This document shows, one piece after another, positions 1 to 7,437 of a stretch of 42,080 nt of DNA (positions are counted from its first letter, which is position 1; every line of letters starts with the position of its first letter). The position numbers were made by a program, and so were the translations under genes. The stretch lies in NCBI GenBank assembly GCA_947086895.1, contig CAMUAR010000030.1, positions 1 to 42,080 on the forward strand. Direction: 5' to 3'. The notes below the pieces were generated by a model that was given only the letters and a program-made list of their open reading frames with translations, did not search any database and was not told the origin of the DNA. This stretch comes from an uncultured Lachnospiraceae bacterium (GTDB lineage: Bacteria; Bacillota; Clostridia; Lachnospirales; Lachnospiraceae).

Positions 1-29
1 TCGTTCCGATATGGTACTCTCCGAGGGAT

Positions 30-110
30 GCACACAGTTCGCGAAGGAAGATGCTCTCCCTCCGGTCGAGCGCGAACTGGCGCAGGTATAATATCTTCCG
101 ATATTATACC
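30..110 (-). repeat. dispersed structured repeat, copy 1
   Basis: Read on the minus strand this begins with a perfect 11-bp inverted repeat with a four-base loop (GGTATAATATC 85-95, GATATTATACC 100-110). It continues into a second hairpin pairing CGCGAACTG (71-79) with CAGTTCGCG (35-43). Inside that, GCTC (53-56) faces GAGC (68-71) around a GACCGGAGGGA-like loop. The same order of hairpins occurs at 22153-22234 in the opposite orientation, with different but still complementary stem bases. No ORF is present. I read it as a dispersed intergenic element; its function is unknown. Confidence 0.6.
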
Positions 111-228
111 ATAAAAATTGGGAAAAGTCGAGGTGAATGAAATAAATTTCGAAAAAGTTCGAAAGGAAACATGGAGGATTTTGTTTAAAAAATTGTGATA
201 AAGTTCAACCATAGCCTAAAAAAATAGC

Positions 229-257
229 TTTTCTTTTTTTTGGAAATGGTGTATAAT
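229..257 (+). promoter_or_regulatory. probable rho promoter
   Basis: A perfect TATAAT lies at 252-257, in an AT-rich region free of ORFs. The -35 region 17 bp upstream is only T-rich (229-234) and matches the consensus poorly. If used, transcription would start near 264 and leave a leader of about 350 nt before rho. Confidence 0.45.
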
Positions 258-263
258 GAAAAC

Positions 264-613
264 AGTCAGCAGATTTTTATTATTTTGCTGGCGTGTCATG
301 TATCCCGTGCAGGCAAGTTATATTGTTTGCCGCCTATGGAGGCAAAAGCCATTTCCATCTGAAATAATTTCAAGATTATTCTATCCGGGCATGTCGGACC
401 AGAGTATGTCTGAAAGTTCATTCCTGTTACTTACACGCTCCAACATTGCGTGATATTCACGCGAAACAAAATGGATGCGGCATAAACCGCACCGATTTTT
501 TCTTTTTGTATGATTCTTGCAAATATTGCAGCGCGTATTTATATAGAAGTAATTTTCAGGTGCAACCTGGTGAATCCAAAAAGGTACAAATTATATATTT
601 TAAGGAGTAGAGT
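264..613 (+). promoter_or_regulatory. long multi-hairpin 5' leader of rho
   Basis: These 350 bases hold no convincing gene but contain five short hairpins. They are TTTGCCGCC/GGAGGCAAA (326-346, one mismatch), GCGTGA-TAT-TCACGC (448-462), TGCGG/CCGCA (476-491), TGCAA-ATA-TTGCA (518-530) and CAGGT-GCA-ACCTG (557-569). The third is followed by a T-rich run at 496-507. Rho genes of Gram-positive bacteria can be autoregulated through the leader, so a control role is reasonable but inferred. A 65-codon ORF inside (256-453) overlaps the -10 and has no ribosome site. Confidence 0.5.
476..507 (+). terminator. possible attenuator in rho leader
   Basis: A 5-bp stem, TGCGG (476-480) with CCGCA (487-491), is followed four bases later by TTTTTTCTTTTT (496-507). 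The stem is short, so termination would be weak or conditional. Its place within the leader fits an attenuator better than a gene end. Confidence 0.35.
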
Positions 614-2836
614 ATGGAAAACTCGTATGAAAAAATGTCATTGGCTGAGTTAAGGGCAGCCGCAAAAGAAAAAGGATTGCAAAAAATCAGTACAAAAAAA
701 AAGCAGGAACTGCTGGAACTTTTGCTTGATAATAAAGTTGCTGAAAAGCAGGAAGAGCCGCCAAAGCAGAACCAAGCTGTACCAGGGAAGGGAAAGGTTG
801 CCGCAGGATATAAGAGTAAGTCGAAGAAAGAGGAAAGTGCAAAGACAGAGGGAAAGACGGGCGAGATAGAAGAGAAAGCAAAAACTGCAAAAACAAGCGA
901 GATAGAAAGCGCGAAAGCAGAAGAAAAGTCAAATACAGCAAAAACTGCAAAAACCGAAAAAAAGACGGATAAGATAGAAAGTGCAAAGACAAAAAGAAAA
1001 ACGGATGAAACAGAGAACGCAAAGACCCAGAGAAGAACAGACAAGATAGAAAATACAAAGACGGAGAAAAAAGCAGATAAGATAGAAAGCACAAAGATAA
1101 AAGAAGCGACAGAGAAAGCGGAAAATACAAAGACAGAATATACAAGGAAGCCGAAGACTGGCATCGACAGCGCCGCAGCTGCAGAAAAATTTAAGAAGGA
1201 AGAAAATCAAAACAATTTTGGTCAGACGGTAAAAAATGAAAAAGAAGAAAGTATAAACAGCGCAGGGAAAGTGGAAATCGTTAGAAAAACAGAAAAGCCA
1301 AACAGCACTGAGAATATCAAAATATCAGAAGGTACGAAAAAAGTTGAAAGCAAGGATGGTATGGGAGAAACTGCTTTACGACGGGAAAATAATGTTGTAA
1401 GAAATATAGGAGGCGTTCAGAGGCGCAATGGACGCGATTATCTTGATCGGCAAAATCGCATCGGCAGAGATAATCCGCAGGACGGAAGGCGTGATAATCG
1501 ACCGCGAATAGGAAGTACCAACCCGTACACCAACCAGAACCCGTACCAGAATCAGAATCAAAATCCAAGTCAAAATCAGAATGCATCAGCTCAAATATTC
1601 AATGGAAATATTCAAACTCAAACGCCACAGGAAGTTATAAATCAGGATAAAACGACAGGAAATTATCGTGTGCAGCCGCAGAGTCATGAGGATATTGCGC
1701 AGCTCGACAGCGGAGAAACCAAAGAAGGAATTTTGGAAATTATGCAGGAAGGATATGGATTTATTCGCTGCGATAATTTCTTGCCTGGCACAGACGACGT
1801 CTATGTGTCACCGCTTCAGATTCGCAGGATGAATTTGCGGACAGGAGATATTATTGTCGGAAACACAAAAATTCGAAGCCAAAATGAGAAGTTTTCCGCG
1901 CTTCTCTATGTAAAGAGCATCAATAATTTACCGGCTGCGGAAGCTTTAAAGCGCGCAAGGTTTGAGGAACTTACCCCGATTTTTCCAAACAAGAGAATTC
2001 ATTTGGAAACGCCGGGATGCCGTCCAGCAATGCGCATGGTTGACTTGGTTTCACCGATTGGAAAAGGGCAGAGAGGCATGATTGTATCACAGCCAAAAGC
2101 TGGAAAAACAACTTTATTAAAACAGATTGCACGAGCGATTCATACAAATCATCCAGAAATGCATATGATTATTCTGCTGATCGATGAGAGACCAGAGGAA
2201 GTGACCGATATGAAAGAATCAATTCCGGGGGAAAATGTTGAGGTAATCTATTCTACATTTGACGAGCTGCCAGAAAATCATAAACGAGTGTCTGAGATGG
2301 TGATTGAACGTGCAAAGCGGCTGGTGGAACATGGACGTGATGTAATTATTCTTCTTGACAGCATCACAAGACTTGCGCGTGCGTATAATTTGACTGTTCA
2401 GTCAAGCGGACGCACGCTTTCAGGAGGTCTTGACCCTGCTGCACTGCACATGCCAAAAAGGTTTTTTGGCGCGGCGCGCAATATGCGGGAGGGCGGCAGC
2501 TTGACAATTCTTGCGACAGCGTTGGTTGAAACCGGCAGCAGAATGGACGATGTTGTATTTGAAGAATTTAAGGGAACTGGCAATATGGAGCTGGTGCTTG
2601 ATAGAAATCTTTCGGAGAAGCGCGTATTTCCGGCAATTGATCTGCCTCGCTCAAGCACAAGGCGCGATGATCTTTTACTTTCCGCGAGCGAAGCTGAGGC
2701 AAATATATTGATGCGCAGGGCATTTAATGGGATGAAATCGGACGACGCTGTAGAAAGGATTATTCAGATGTTTGCCACGACAAAGAATAATCAGGAGTTT
2801 ATCGAGCTGATGAAAAAGACGAAATTTGGATGTTAG
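614..2836 (+). CDS. rho: transcription termination factor Rho, enlarged N-terminal region
   Basis: Rho is a hexameric RNA-dependent ATPase helicase that ends transcription. Residues 1-40 form the helical Rho_N domain (LAELRAAAKEKG). The cold-shock-like RNA-binding domain begins near 370 (EGILEIMQEGYGFIR). The motor carries Walker A (QPKAGKTT, about 493-500), the SITRLARAYN segment and the conserved GRTLSGGLDPAALHMPKRFF stretch. The protein has 740 residues against about 420 in E. coli. The excess is a disordered insert at about 45-365: charged 12-residue repeats at 84-179, then an Arg/Asn region and an Asn/Gln-rich stretch near 300-340. The ATG is preceded by AAGGAG. About 100 bp without a terminator separate it from the next gene, so read-through is possible. 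Identity is certain; the role of the insert is not. Confidence 0.98.
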   Translation: MENSYEKMSLAELRAAAKEKGLQKISTKKKQELLELLLDNKVAEKQEEPPKQNQAVPGKGKVAAGYKSKSKKEESAKTEGKTGEIEEKAKTAKTSEIESAKAEEKSNTAKTAKTEKKTDKIESAKTKRKTDETENAKTQRRTDKIENTKTEKKADKIESTKIKEATEKAENTKTEYTRKPKTGIDSAAAAEKFKKEENQNNFGQTVKNEKEESINSAGKVEIVRKTEKPNSTENIKISEGTKKVESKDGMGETALRRENNVVRNIGGVQRRNGRDYLDRQNRIGRDNPQDGRRDNRPRIGSTNPYTNQNPYQNQNQNPSQNQNASAQIFNGNIQTQTPQEVINQDKTTGNYRVQPQSHEDIAQLDSGETKEGILEIMQEGYGFIRCDNFLPGTDDVYVSPLQIRRMNLRTGDIIVGNTKIRSQNEKFSALLYVKSINNLPAAEALKRARFEELTPIFPNKRIHLETPGCRPAMRMVDLVSPIGKGQRGMIVSQPKAGKTTLLKQIARAIHTNHPEMHMIILLIDERPEEVTDMKESIPGENVEVIYSTFDELPENHKRVSEMVIERAKRLVEHGRDVIILLDSITRLARAYNLTVQSSGRTLSGGLDPAALHMPKRFFGAARNMREGGSLTILATALVETGSRMDDVVFEEFKGTGNMELVLDRNLSEKRVFPAIDLPRSSTRRDDLLLSASEAEANILMRRAFNGMKSDDAVERIIQMFATTKNNQEFIELMKKTKFGC
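863..1150 (+). repeat. eight in-frame 36-bp repeats in rho
   Basis: Exactly 288 bp divide into eight 36-bp units, each coding 12 residues. Examples are EIESAKAEEKSN, KIESAKTKRKTD, KIENTKTEKKAD and KAENTKTEYTRK, giving a rough consensus xIEsaKTexKtd. Units have diverged by substitution but keep their length. The composition predicts a disordered, highly charged segment, and the A-rich sequence also creates long meaningless ORFs on the opposite strand. Confidence 0.85.
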
Positions 2837-2936
2837 AAAAGCTGTCGGAGAAATTGGAGATGCAGCATAAGAAAAAGGGTTTTAAAATACTGTAAGTGGC
2901 GAAAAAAATCAAAAGATGTAGGAAGGGGAATAGGGA

Positions 2937-5534
2937 ATGGACAGAGAAGAGTTCCGAAAACTGACCGAGAACAAAAGAGTGATTCTTGACGGCGCGACAG
3001 GCAGTAATCTGCTTGCGGCTGGAATGCCAAGAGGGGTATGCCCGGAGCAGTGGATACTAAAAAACCCGGAGGCGCTTTTGGAATTACAGAAAGGATATCT
3101 TAAAGCAGGAACGGATATTTTGTATGCGCCGACTTTTTCTGGAAACCGTATAAAGCTGGCAGAGTACGGGCTTTCTGAAAAACTCAGAGAAATAAATCAA
3201 AACCTGCTTTCCATATCAAAAGAAGCAGTGAGGCGTGCGGGAGGAGAGAAAGAAGTTTATGTCGCAGCGGATATCACAATGACAGGCAGACAACTTGCAC
3301 CGCTTGGGACAATGGATTTTGAGGAACTTGTTGATATATATAAAGAGCAGGTGAAATGTCTGGCAGATGCAGGAGCAGATCTTGTAGTGATAGAAACAAT
3401 GATAAGTTTACAAGAATGCCGCGCTGCTTTGCTTGCAGTAAAAGAAACCTGCGAGCTTCCTGTAATGGTTACGCTTACATTTCAGGAGGATGGCAGAACT
3501 TTTTATGGAAACACGCCGGAGACGGCGGCGATTGTATTAGGAGGAATGGGCGCGGATGCTGTGGGAATCAACTGTTCTGCTGGACCAGACCGCCTGCTGC
3601 CGCTGGTCGCTAGAATGGCTGCGGCAGCAGAGATTCCCGTCGCTGTAAAGCCAAATGCAGGTATGCCTGTATTGAACGATGGAAAGACCATCTACGATAT
3701 GGATGCGGATTATTTTGCGGAATGTATGGATAAAGTACTTTTCGCGGGTGCGGCAATTGTCGGCGGCTGCTGCGGCACAACGCCGGAATATATCAGTAAG
3801 CTTGCAAAAGTGGCAGCAAAATATAATCCAGTAAAGTTATCGAAACGTTCGCTCGGTGTACTTGCAACAGAGAGAAGTGTACTTTCGATAGAGCCGGGCA
3901 GCAGGTTTCTTGTAATTGGGGAACGCATCAATCCAACTGGTAAAAAAGAACTGCAAAAACAGCTGCGCGAAGGCTCGATGGATATGGTTGCGGATATGGC
4001 GCAGGAACAGGTGGCTCACGGCGCAGATATTTTGGATATCAATATGGGCATGAACGGCATTGACGAGAAAAAAATGATGCTTGAGGCAATGGAAACGGTC
4101 TCAGGATTTGTCGATGTGCCGTTGTGTATTGATTCAAGCCATCCTGAGGTAATTGAAGCGGCATTGCGCCGGTATCCAGGACGCGCGCTGATCAATTCGA
4201 TTTCCCTTGAGAAAAAAAAGATGGAGGCGCTGCTTGCCGCCGCGAAAAAGTACGGTGCGATGTTTGTTCTGCTGCCGCTTTCCGAGCAAGGACTGCCAAA
4301 GGATATCGAAGAAAAAAAAGAGATTATTCAGTTGATTCTTGAGAGGGCAGAACAGTACGGGCTGGGTCGCGAGAGTGTTCTTGTGGATGGTCTTGTCAAT
4401 ACCGTCGGGGCAAACAAGGATGCCGCGCTGCAAGCTTTAGAAACCATCCGTTATTGCCGTGAAGAATTAGGGGTTGCGACAATGTGCGGGCTTTCTAATA
4501 TTTCCTTTGGCTTGCCGGAGCGCCAGTTCGTCAATGCAACGTTTTTGGCGTTTGCGATTCAGGCAGGTATTACGGCGGCCATTGTAAATCCATCTCAGGA
4601 ACTTCTTATAAGTACAGCTTATGCGTCCGATCTGCTCTGCGGCAAAGAAGGCGCGGATGTGCGGTATATTGATAAGACCGCAGGGAAGCATAGCGTGCTT
4701 GTATCGGAAGAAGAACTTGCACAATTGCGGCAGAGTAAAATATCTGAGAAAGAGAACCAGACAAAATTACAGCAGGATAAAGCATTTGGCAAAGAAGAAA
4801 TAATCTCTGAAAAACAAGATGACAAAGAGAAGGCGAAGGAACAACCCCAGTCTTGTTTCAGTATGGAAAAAACATCCGACAGCGTATTTTTTGGGATATC
4901 CGAAAAAGTTTACGATGCGGTGATCAAAGGAAATCGAAAAGGAATTGTTTCGTTTGTACAAGAAACGATCGATAAAGGGGATACGGCGAAGAATATTTTG
5001 GATAAAATGCTGATACCAGCGATCAATATGGTCGGTGAATTCTTTAATGAAGGAAAATATTTTCTTCCGCAGCTGATTGCGTCAGCGGAAGCGATGAAGA
5101 TCGCAGTTGAATATTTGGAGCCAATGCTTGCAGAGACAAAAAAAGAAAGTACACAGTCAGAGAAAGCAGGCGTTGTTGTAATTGCAACAGTTTCAGGAGA
5201 TATTCATGATATCGGAAAAAATCTTGTGGCGTTGATGTTGAAAAACTATGGTTTTACAGTGTATGATCTTGGCAAAGATGTTCCGACCGAAAAAATTATC
5301 CAGAAAGCAAAAGAGACAGACGCTGATATTATCGCAGTATCCGCACTTATGACAACGACAATGCTTGAGATGAAACAGGTGGTAAAGCAGCGCGATGCGG
5401 CGGGACTGCGCGCAAAAATTATGATTGGCGGAGCAGTGGTTACGCAGAGCTACTGCGAGGAGATCGATGCGGACGGCTATTCAAAAGATGCGCAGGAAGC
5501 GGTATCTGTCGCAAAACGTCTGCTGGAAAAATAA
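2937..5534 (+). CDS. metH: cobalamin-dependent homocysteine S-methyltransferase (short MetH)
   Basis: This should transfer a methyl group from methyltetrahydrofolate to homocysteine through bound cobalamin, making methionine. Domains in order are: homocysteine-binding (1 to about 300) with zinc cysteines C213 (GINCSAGPD) and C278-C279 (GGCCGTTPE); pterin-binding (about 325-570, ERINPTGKK start); a charged linker (about 595-650); then the B12 cap and Rossmann domains (about 655-865) with the cobalamin-binding DIHDIGKN at 755-762. The 865-residue length falls short of about 1,200 in full MetH because the C-terminal AdoMet activation domain is missing. Reactivation would need a separate protein, not seen here. 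The start follows AGGAAGGGG. The next gene begins 14 bp after the stop, so the two are probably co-transcribed. Confidence 0.92.
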   Translation: MDREEFRKLTENKRVILDGATGSNLLAAGMPRGVCPEQWILKNPEALLELQKGYLKAGTDILYAPTFSGNRIKLAEYGLSEKLREINQNLLSISKEAVRRAGGEKEVYVAADITMTGRQLAPLGTMDFEELVDIYKEQVKCLADAGADLVVIETMISLQECRAALLAVKETCELPVMVTLTFQEDGRTFYGNTPETAAIVLGGMGADAVGINCSAGPDRLLPLVARMAAAAEIPVAVKPNAGMPVLNDGKTIYDMDADYFAECMDKVLFAGAAIVGGCCGTTPEYISKLAKVAAKYNPVKLSKRSLGVLATERSVLSIEPGSRFLVIGERINPTGKKELQKQLREGSMDMVADMAQEQVAHGADILDINMGMNGIDEKKMMLEAMETVSGFVDVPLCIDSSHPEVIEAALRRYPGRALINSISLEKKKMEALLAAAKKYGAMFVLLPLSEQGLPKDIEEKKEIIQLILERAEQYGLGRESVLVDGLVNTVGANKDAALQALETIRYCREELGVATMCGLSNISFGLPERQFVNATFLAFAIQAGITAAIVNPSQELLISTAYASDLLCGKEGADVRYIDKTAGKHSVLVSEEELAQLRQSKISEKENQTKLQQDKAFGKEEIISEKQDDKEKAKEQPQSCFSMEKTSDSVFFGISEKVYDAVIKGNRKGIVSFVQETIDKGDTAKNILDKMLIPAINMVGEFFNEGKYFLPQLIASAEAMKIAVEYLEPMLAETKKESTQSEKAGVVVIATVSGDIHDIGKNLVALMLKNYGFTVYDLGKDVPTEKIIQKAKETDADIIAVSALMTTTMLEMKQVVKQRDAAGLRAKIMIGGAVVTQSYCEEIDADGYSKDAQEAVSVAKRLLEK

Positions 5535-5548
5535 TTGGGAGGGATTCC

Positions 5549-5944
5549 ATGATTGATAAAATGTGGCGGGAAATGTACAATGAGGCAGTTAAAATTTTGA
5601 ATCCCCGAAATATTTCAAAACGAATGAAAGTGGGAAGTGTGGCAACATCGGTATTGACAAAACAGGGGAATATCTATTTTGGTATATCAGTTGACGCGGA
5701 CTGTTCGCTTGGCGTGTGCGCTGAGAGAAATGCGCTTACAACAATGCTGACGCACGGGGAGCGGGAAGTTGAGAGGGTGCTTAGCATTTATAAAGACGGA
5801 AAAATTATACCGCCTTGCAGCGCATGTCGGGAGTTTATGATGCAGTTAGGCGAGGGTTCTGAAAATATCGAGGTGCTGTTGGACCGGGAGGGGCGCATTG
5901 TAAAGCTGTCAGAACTTGTGCCGGAATATGTAAGGCGCAGATAA
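5549..5944 (+). CDS. cytidine deaminase family protein
   Basis: A 131-residue zinc deaminase of the cytidine deaminase fold, expected to act in pyrimidine salvage. The zinc site is seen as C57-A-E59 (GVCAERNA) and C90-x-x-C93 (PPCSACRE). Length fits homotetrameric CDA. The motifs also resemble blasticidin-S-deaminase-like members, so the exact substrate is unsure. A ribosome site (GGGAGGG) precedes the ATG, and the gene sits 14 bp behind metH, consistent with one transcript. Confidence 0.85.
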   Translation: MIDKMWREMYNEAVKILNPRNISKRMKVGSVATSVLTKQGNIYFGISVDADCSLGVCAERNALTTMLTHGEREVERVLSIYKDGKIIPPCSACREFMMQLGEGSENIEVLLDREGRIVKLSELVPEYVRRR

Positions 5945-5963
5945 CAACAATATTTTTGCTTTT

Positions 5964-6004
5964 TATAATGCACAACAGAATAAAACAGTTTTTATAAGTT
6001 GTGC
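5964..6004 (+). promoter_or_regulatory. TATAAT box and hairpin before rarA
   Basis: A perfect TATAAT (5964-5969) is followed at once by GCACAAC (5970-5976), which pairs with GTTGTGC (5998-6004) around a 21-base loop. No good -35 is visible. The hairpin sits just before the rarA ribosome site and could form in the 5' end of its mRNA. Confidence 0.3.
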
Positions 6005-6022
6005 GAAAGCGGGGGCTTTTTT

Positions 6023-7381
6023 ATGGAGCAAATGTCACTTTTTGAAAATAATGTCCCGCAGCCGCTTGCGGCAAGGCTGCGTCCAAAATCGCTGGAAGAG
6101 TATGTCGGTCAGCAGCACCTGCTTGGAAAAGGAAAGGTGCTGCGCCGGCTGATTGAGGCGGATCAGATCTCTTCCATGATTTTTTGGGGACCGCCCGGAG
6201 TTGGAAAAACGACGCTTGCGCGTATTATCGCCAATCATACAAAAGCTGCTTTTATTGATTTTTCAGCAGTGATAAGCGGTATCAAAGAAATCCGCACTGT
6301 GATGCAGCAGGCAGAGGAAAACAGGCGCTTTGGCGAAAAAACAATTGTGTTTGTGGACGAGATTCACCGCTTTAACAAAGCACAGCAAGATGCTTTTCTG
6401 CCGTTTGTGGAGAAAGGGAGCATTATTTTAATTGGCGCGACAACAGAAAATCCATCGTTTGAGATTAATAGCGCTCTGATTTCGCGGTGCAAAGTATTTG
6501 TTTTGCAGCCGCTTGGTCAAGAAGATATCACTTTGCTTCTTGGACGGGCATTGATGGCGGAAAGCGGTCTGGGAAGCCAAAAAATAAAGATATCGCAGGA
6601 AATGTTAGAAGGAATTGCAAAGTTTGCAAACGGCGATGCGCGCACTGCGCTTTCCACCCTGGAGATGGTGGTGTTAAACGGTGATCTGGACAGGGAAGGT
6701 ACTGTGACCGTGACACCGGAAACTTTGGCACAGTGTACATCAAAGAGATCTCTGCTCTACGATAAATCCGGGGAGGAGCATTACAACTTAATCTCCGCGC
6801 TCCACAAGTCGATGCGCAATTCTGACCCGGACGCCGCAGTGTATTGGCTTGCGCGGATGCTTGAGGCAGGAGAGGATCCAATATATATCGCAAGGCGTGT
6901 GACAAGATTTGCAAGCGAGGATGTTGGGCTTGCCGACCCGTGCGCTTTGCAGGTTGCAGTAGCTGCTTATCAGGCATGTCATTTGATTGGAATGCCGGAA
7001 TGTTGTGTACATTTGACGCAGGCGGTTGTCTATTTGTCGCTGGCTCCAAAATCCAACGCGCTTTATGTAGCTTATGAGGAGGCAAAGAAAGATGCGATAG
7101 AGCGCTTGGCAGAACCGGTTCCGCTTGTGATCCGCAATGCACCGACGAACTTGATGAAAGAACTCGACTATGGGAAGGGATATCAGTATGCCCATGATAC
7201 AAAAGAAAAGCTGACGAGTATGCAGTGTATGCCAGATTCTCTTTTGGAACGTGAGTACTATAGACCAGAAGGTCAAGGAGAAGAAAAAAAATATAAAGAA
7301 GAACTTAAAAAGATTAAAATGTGGAAACAGAAACATAATGGAAAAAGCGAAAGTATTGACATAATCTCTGCGGATTGTTAG
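6023..7381 (+). CDS. rarA: replication-associated recombination protein A (RarA/MgsA)
   Basis: A AAA+ ATPase related to RuvB and clamp loaders that acts at stalled replication forks. The N-terminus begins MEQMSLF and holds LAARLRPKSLEEYVGQ, Walker A GPPGVGKT (about 55-62), Walker B FVDEIHRF (about 110-117) and the GATTENPSFE sensor region. The C-terminal half is the family's helical tetramerisation region (SDPDAAVYWLARMLEAGEDP). I chose ATG 6023 because a G-rich site (gcggggg) lies just upstream; a TTG at 5999 would add eight poorly conserved residues. The length of 452 residues is normal. Confidence 0.95.
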   Translation: MEQMSLFENNVPQPLAARLRPKSLEEYVGQQHLLGKGKVLRRLIEADQISSMIFWGPPGVGKTTLARIIANHTKAAFIDFSAVISGIKEIRTVMQQAEENRRFGEKTIVFVDEIHRFNKAQQDAFLPFVEKGSIILIGATTENPSFEINSALISRCKVFVLQPLGQEDITLLLGRALMAESGLGSQKIKISQEMLEGIAKFANGDARTALSTLEMVVLNGDLDREGTVTVTPETLAQCTSKRSLLYDKSGEEHYNLISALHKSMRNSDPDAAVYWLARMLEAGEDPIYIARRVTRFASEDVGLADPCALQVAVAAYQACHLIGMPECCVHLTQAVVYLSLAPKSNALYVAYEEAKKDAIERLAEPVPLVIRNAPTNLMKELDYGKGYQYAHDTKEKLTSMQCMPDSLLEREYYRPEGQGEEKKYKEELKKIKMWKQKHNGKSESIDIISADC

Positions 7382-7437
7382 AATACAATGGGATATGTTT
7401 TTTGACAAATAATTCGTGAAGCTAGGGGGAAATAGAT

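Noticed and set aside
256..453. 65-residue ORF in the rho leader
   Set aside because: Its first codon overlaps the -10 box, it has no ribosome site, and the region is better explained by hairpins.
556..1164. 202-residue minus-strand ORF, and two more antisense ORFs, opposite rho
   Set aside because: They are created by the A-rich in-frame repeats of rho and read as Ser/Phe/Val low complexity without ribosome sites.
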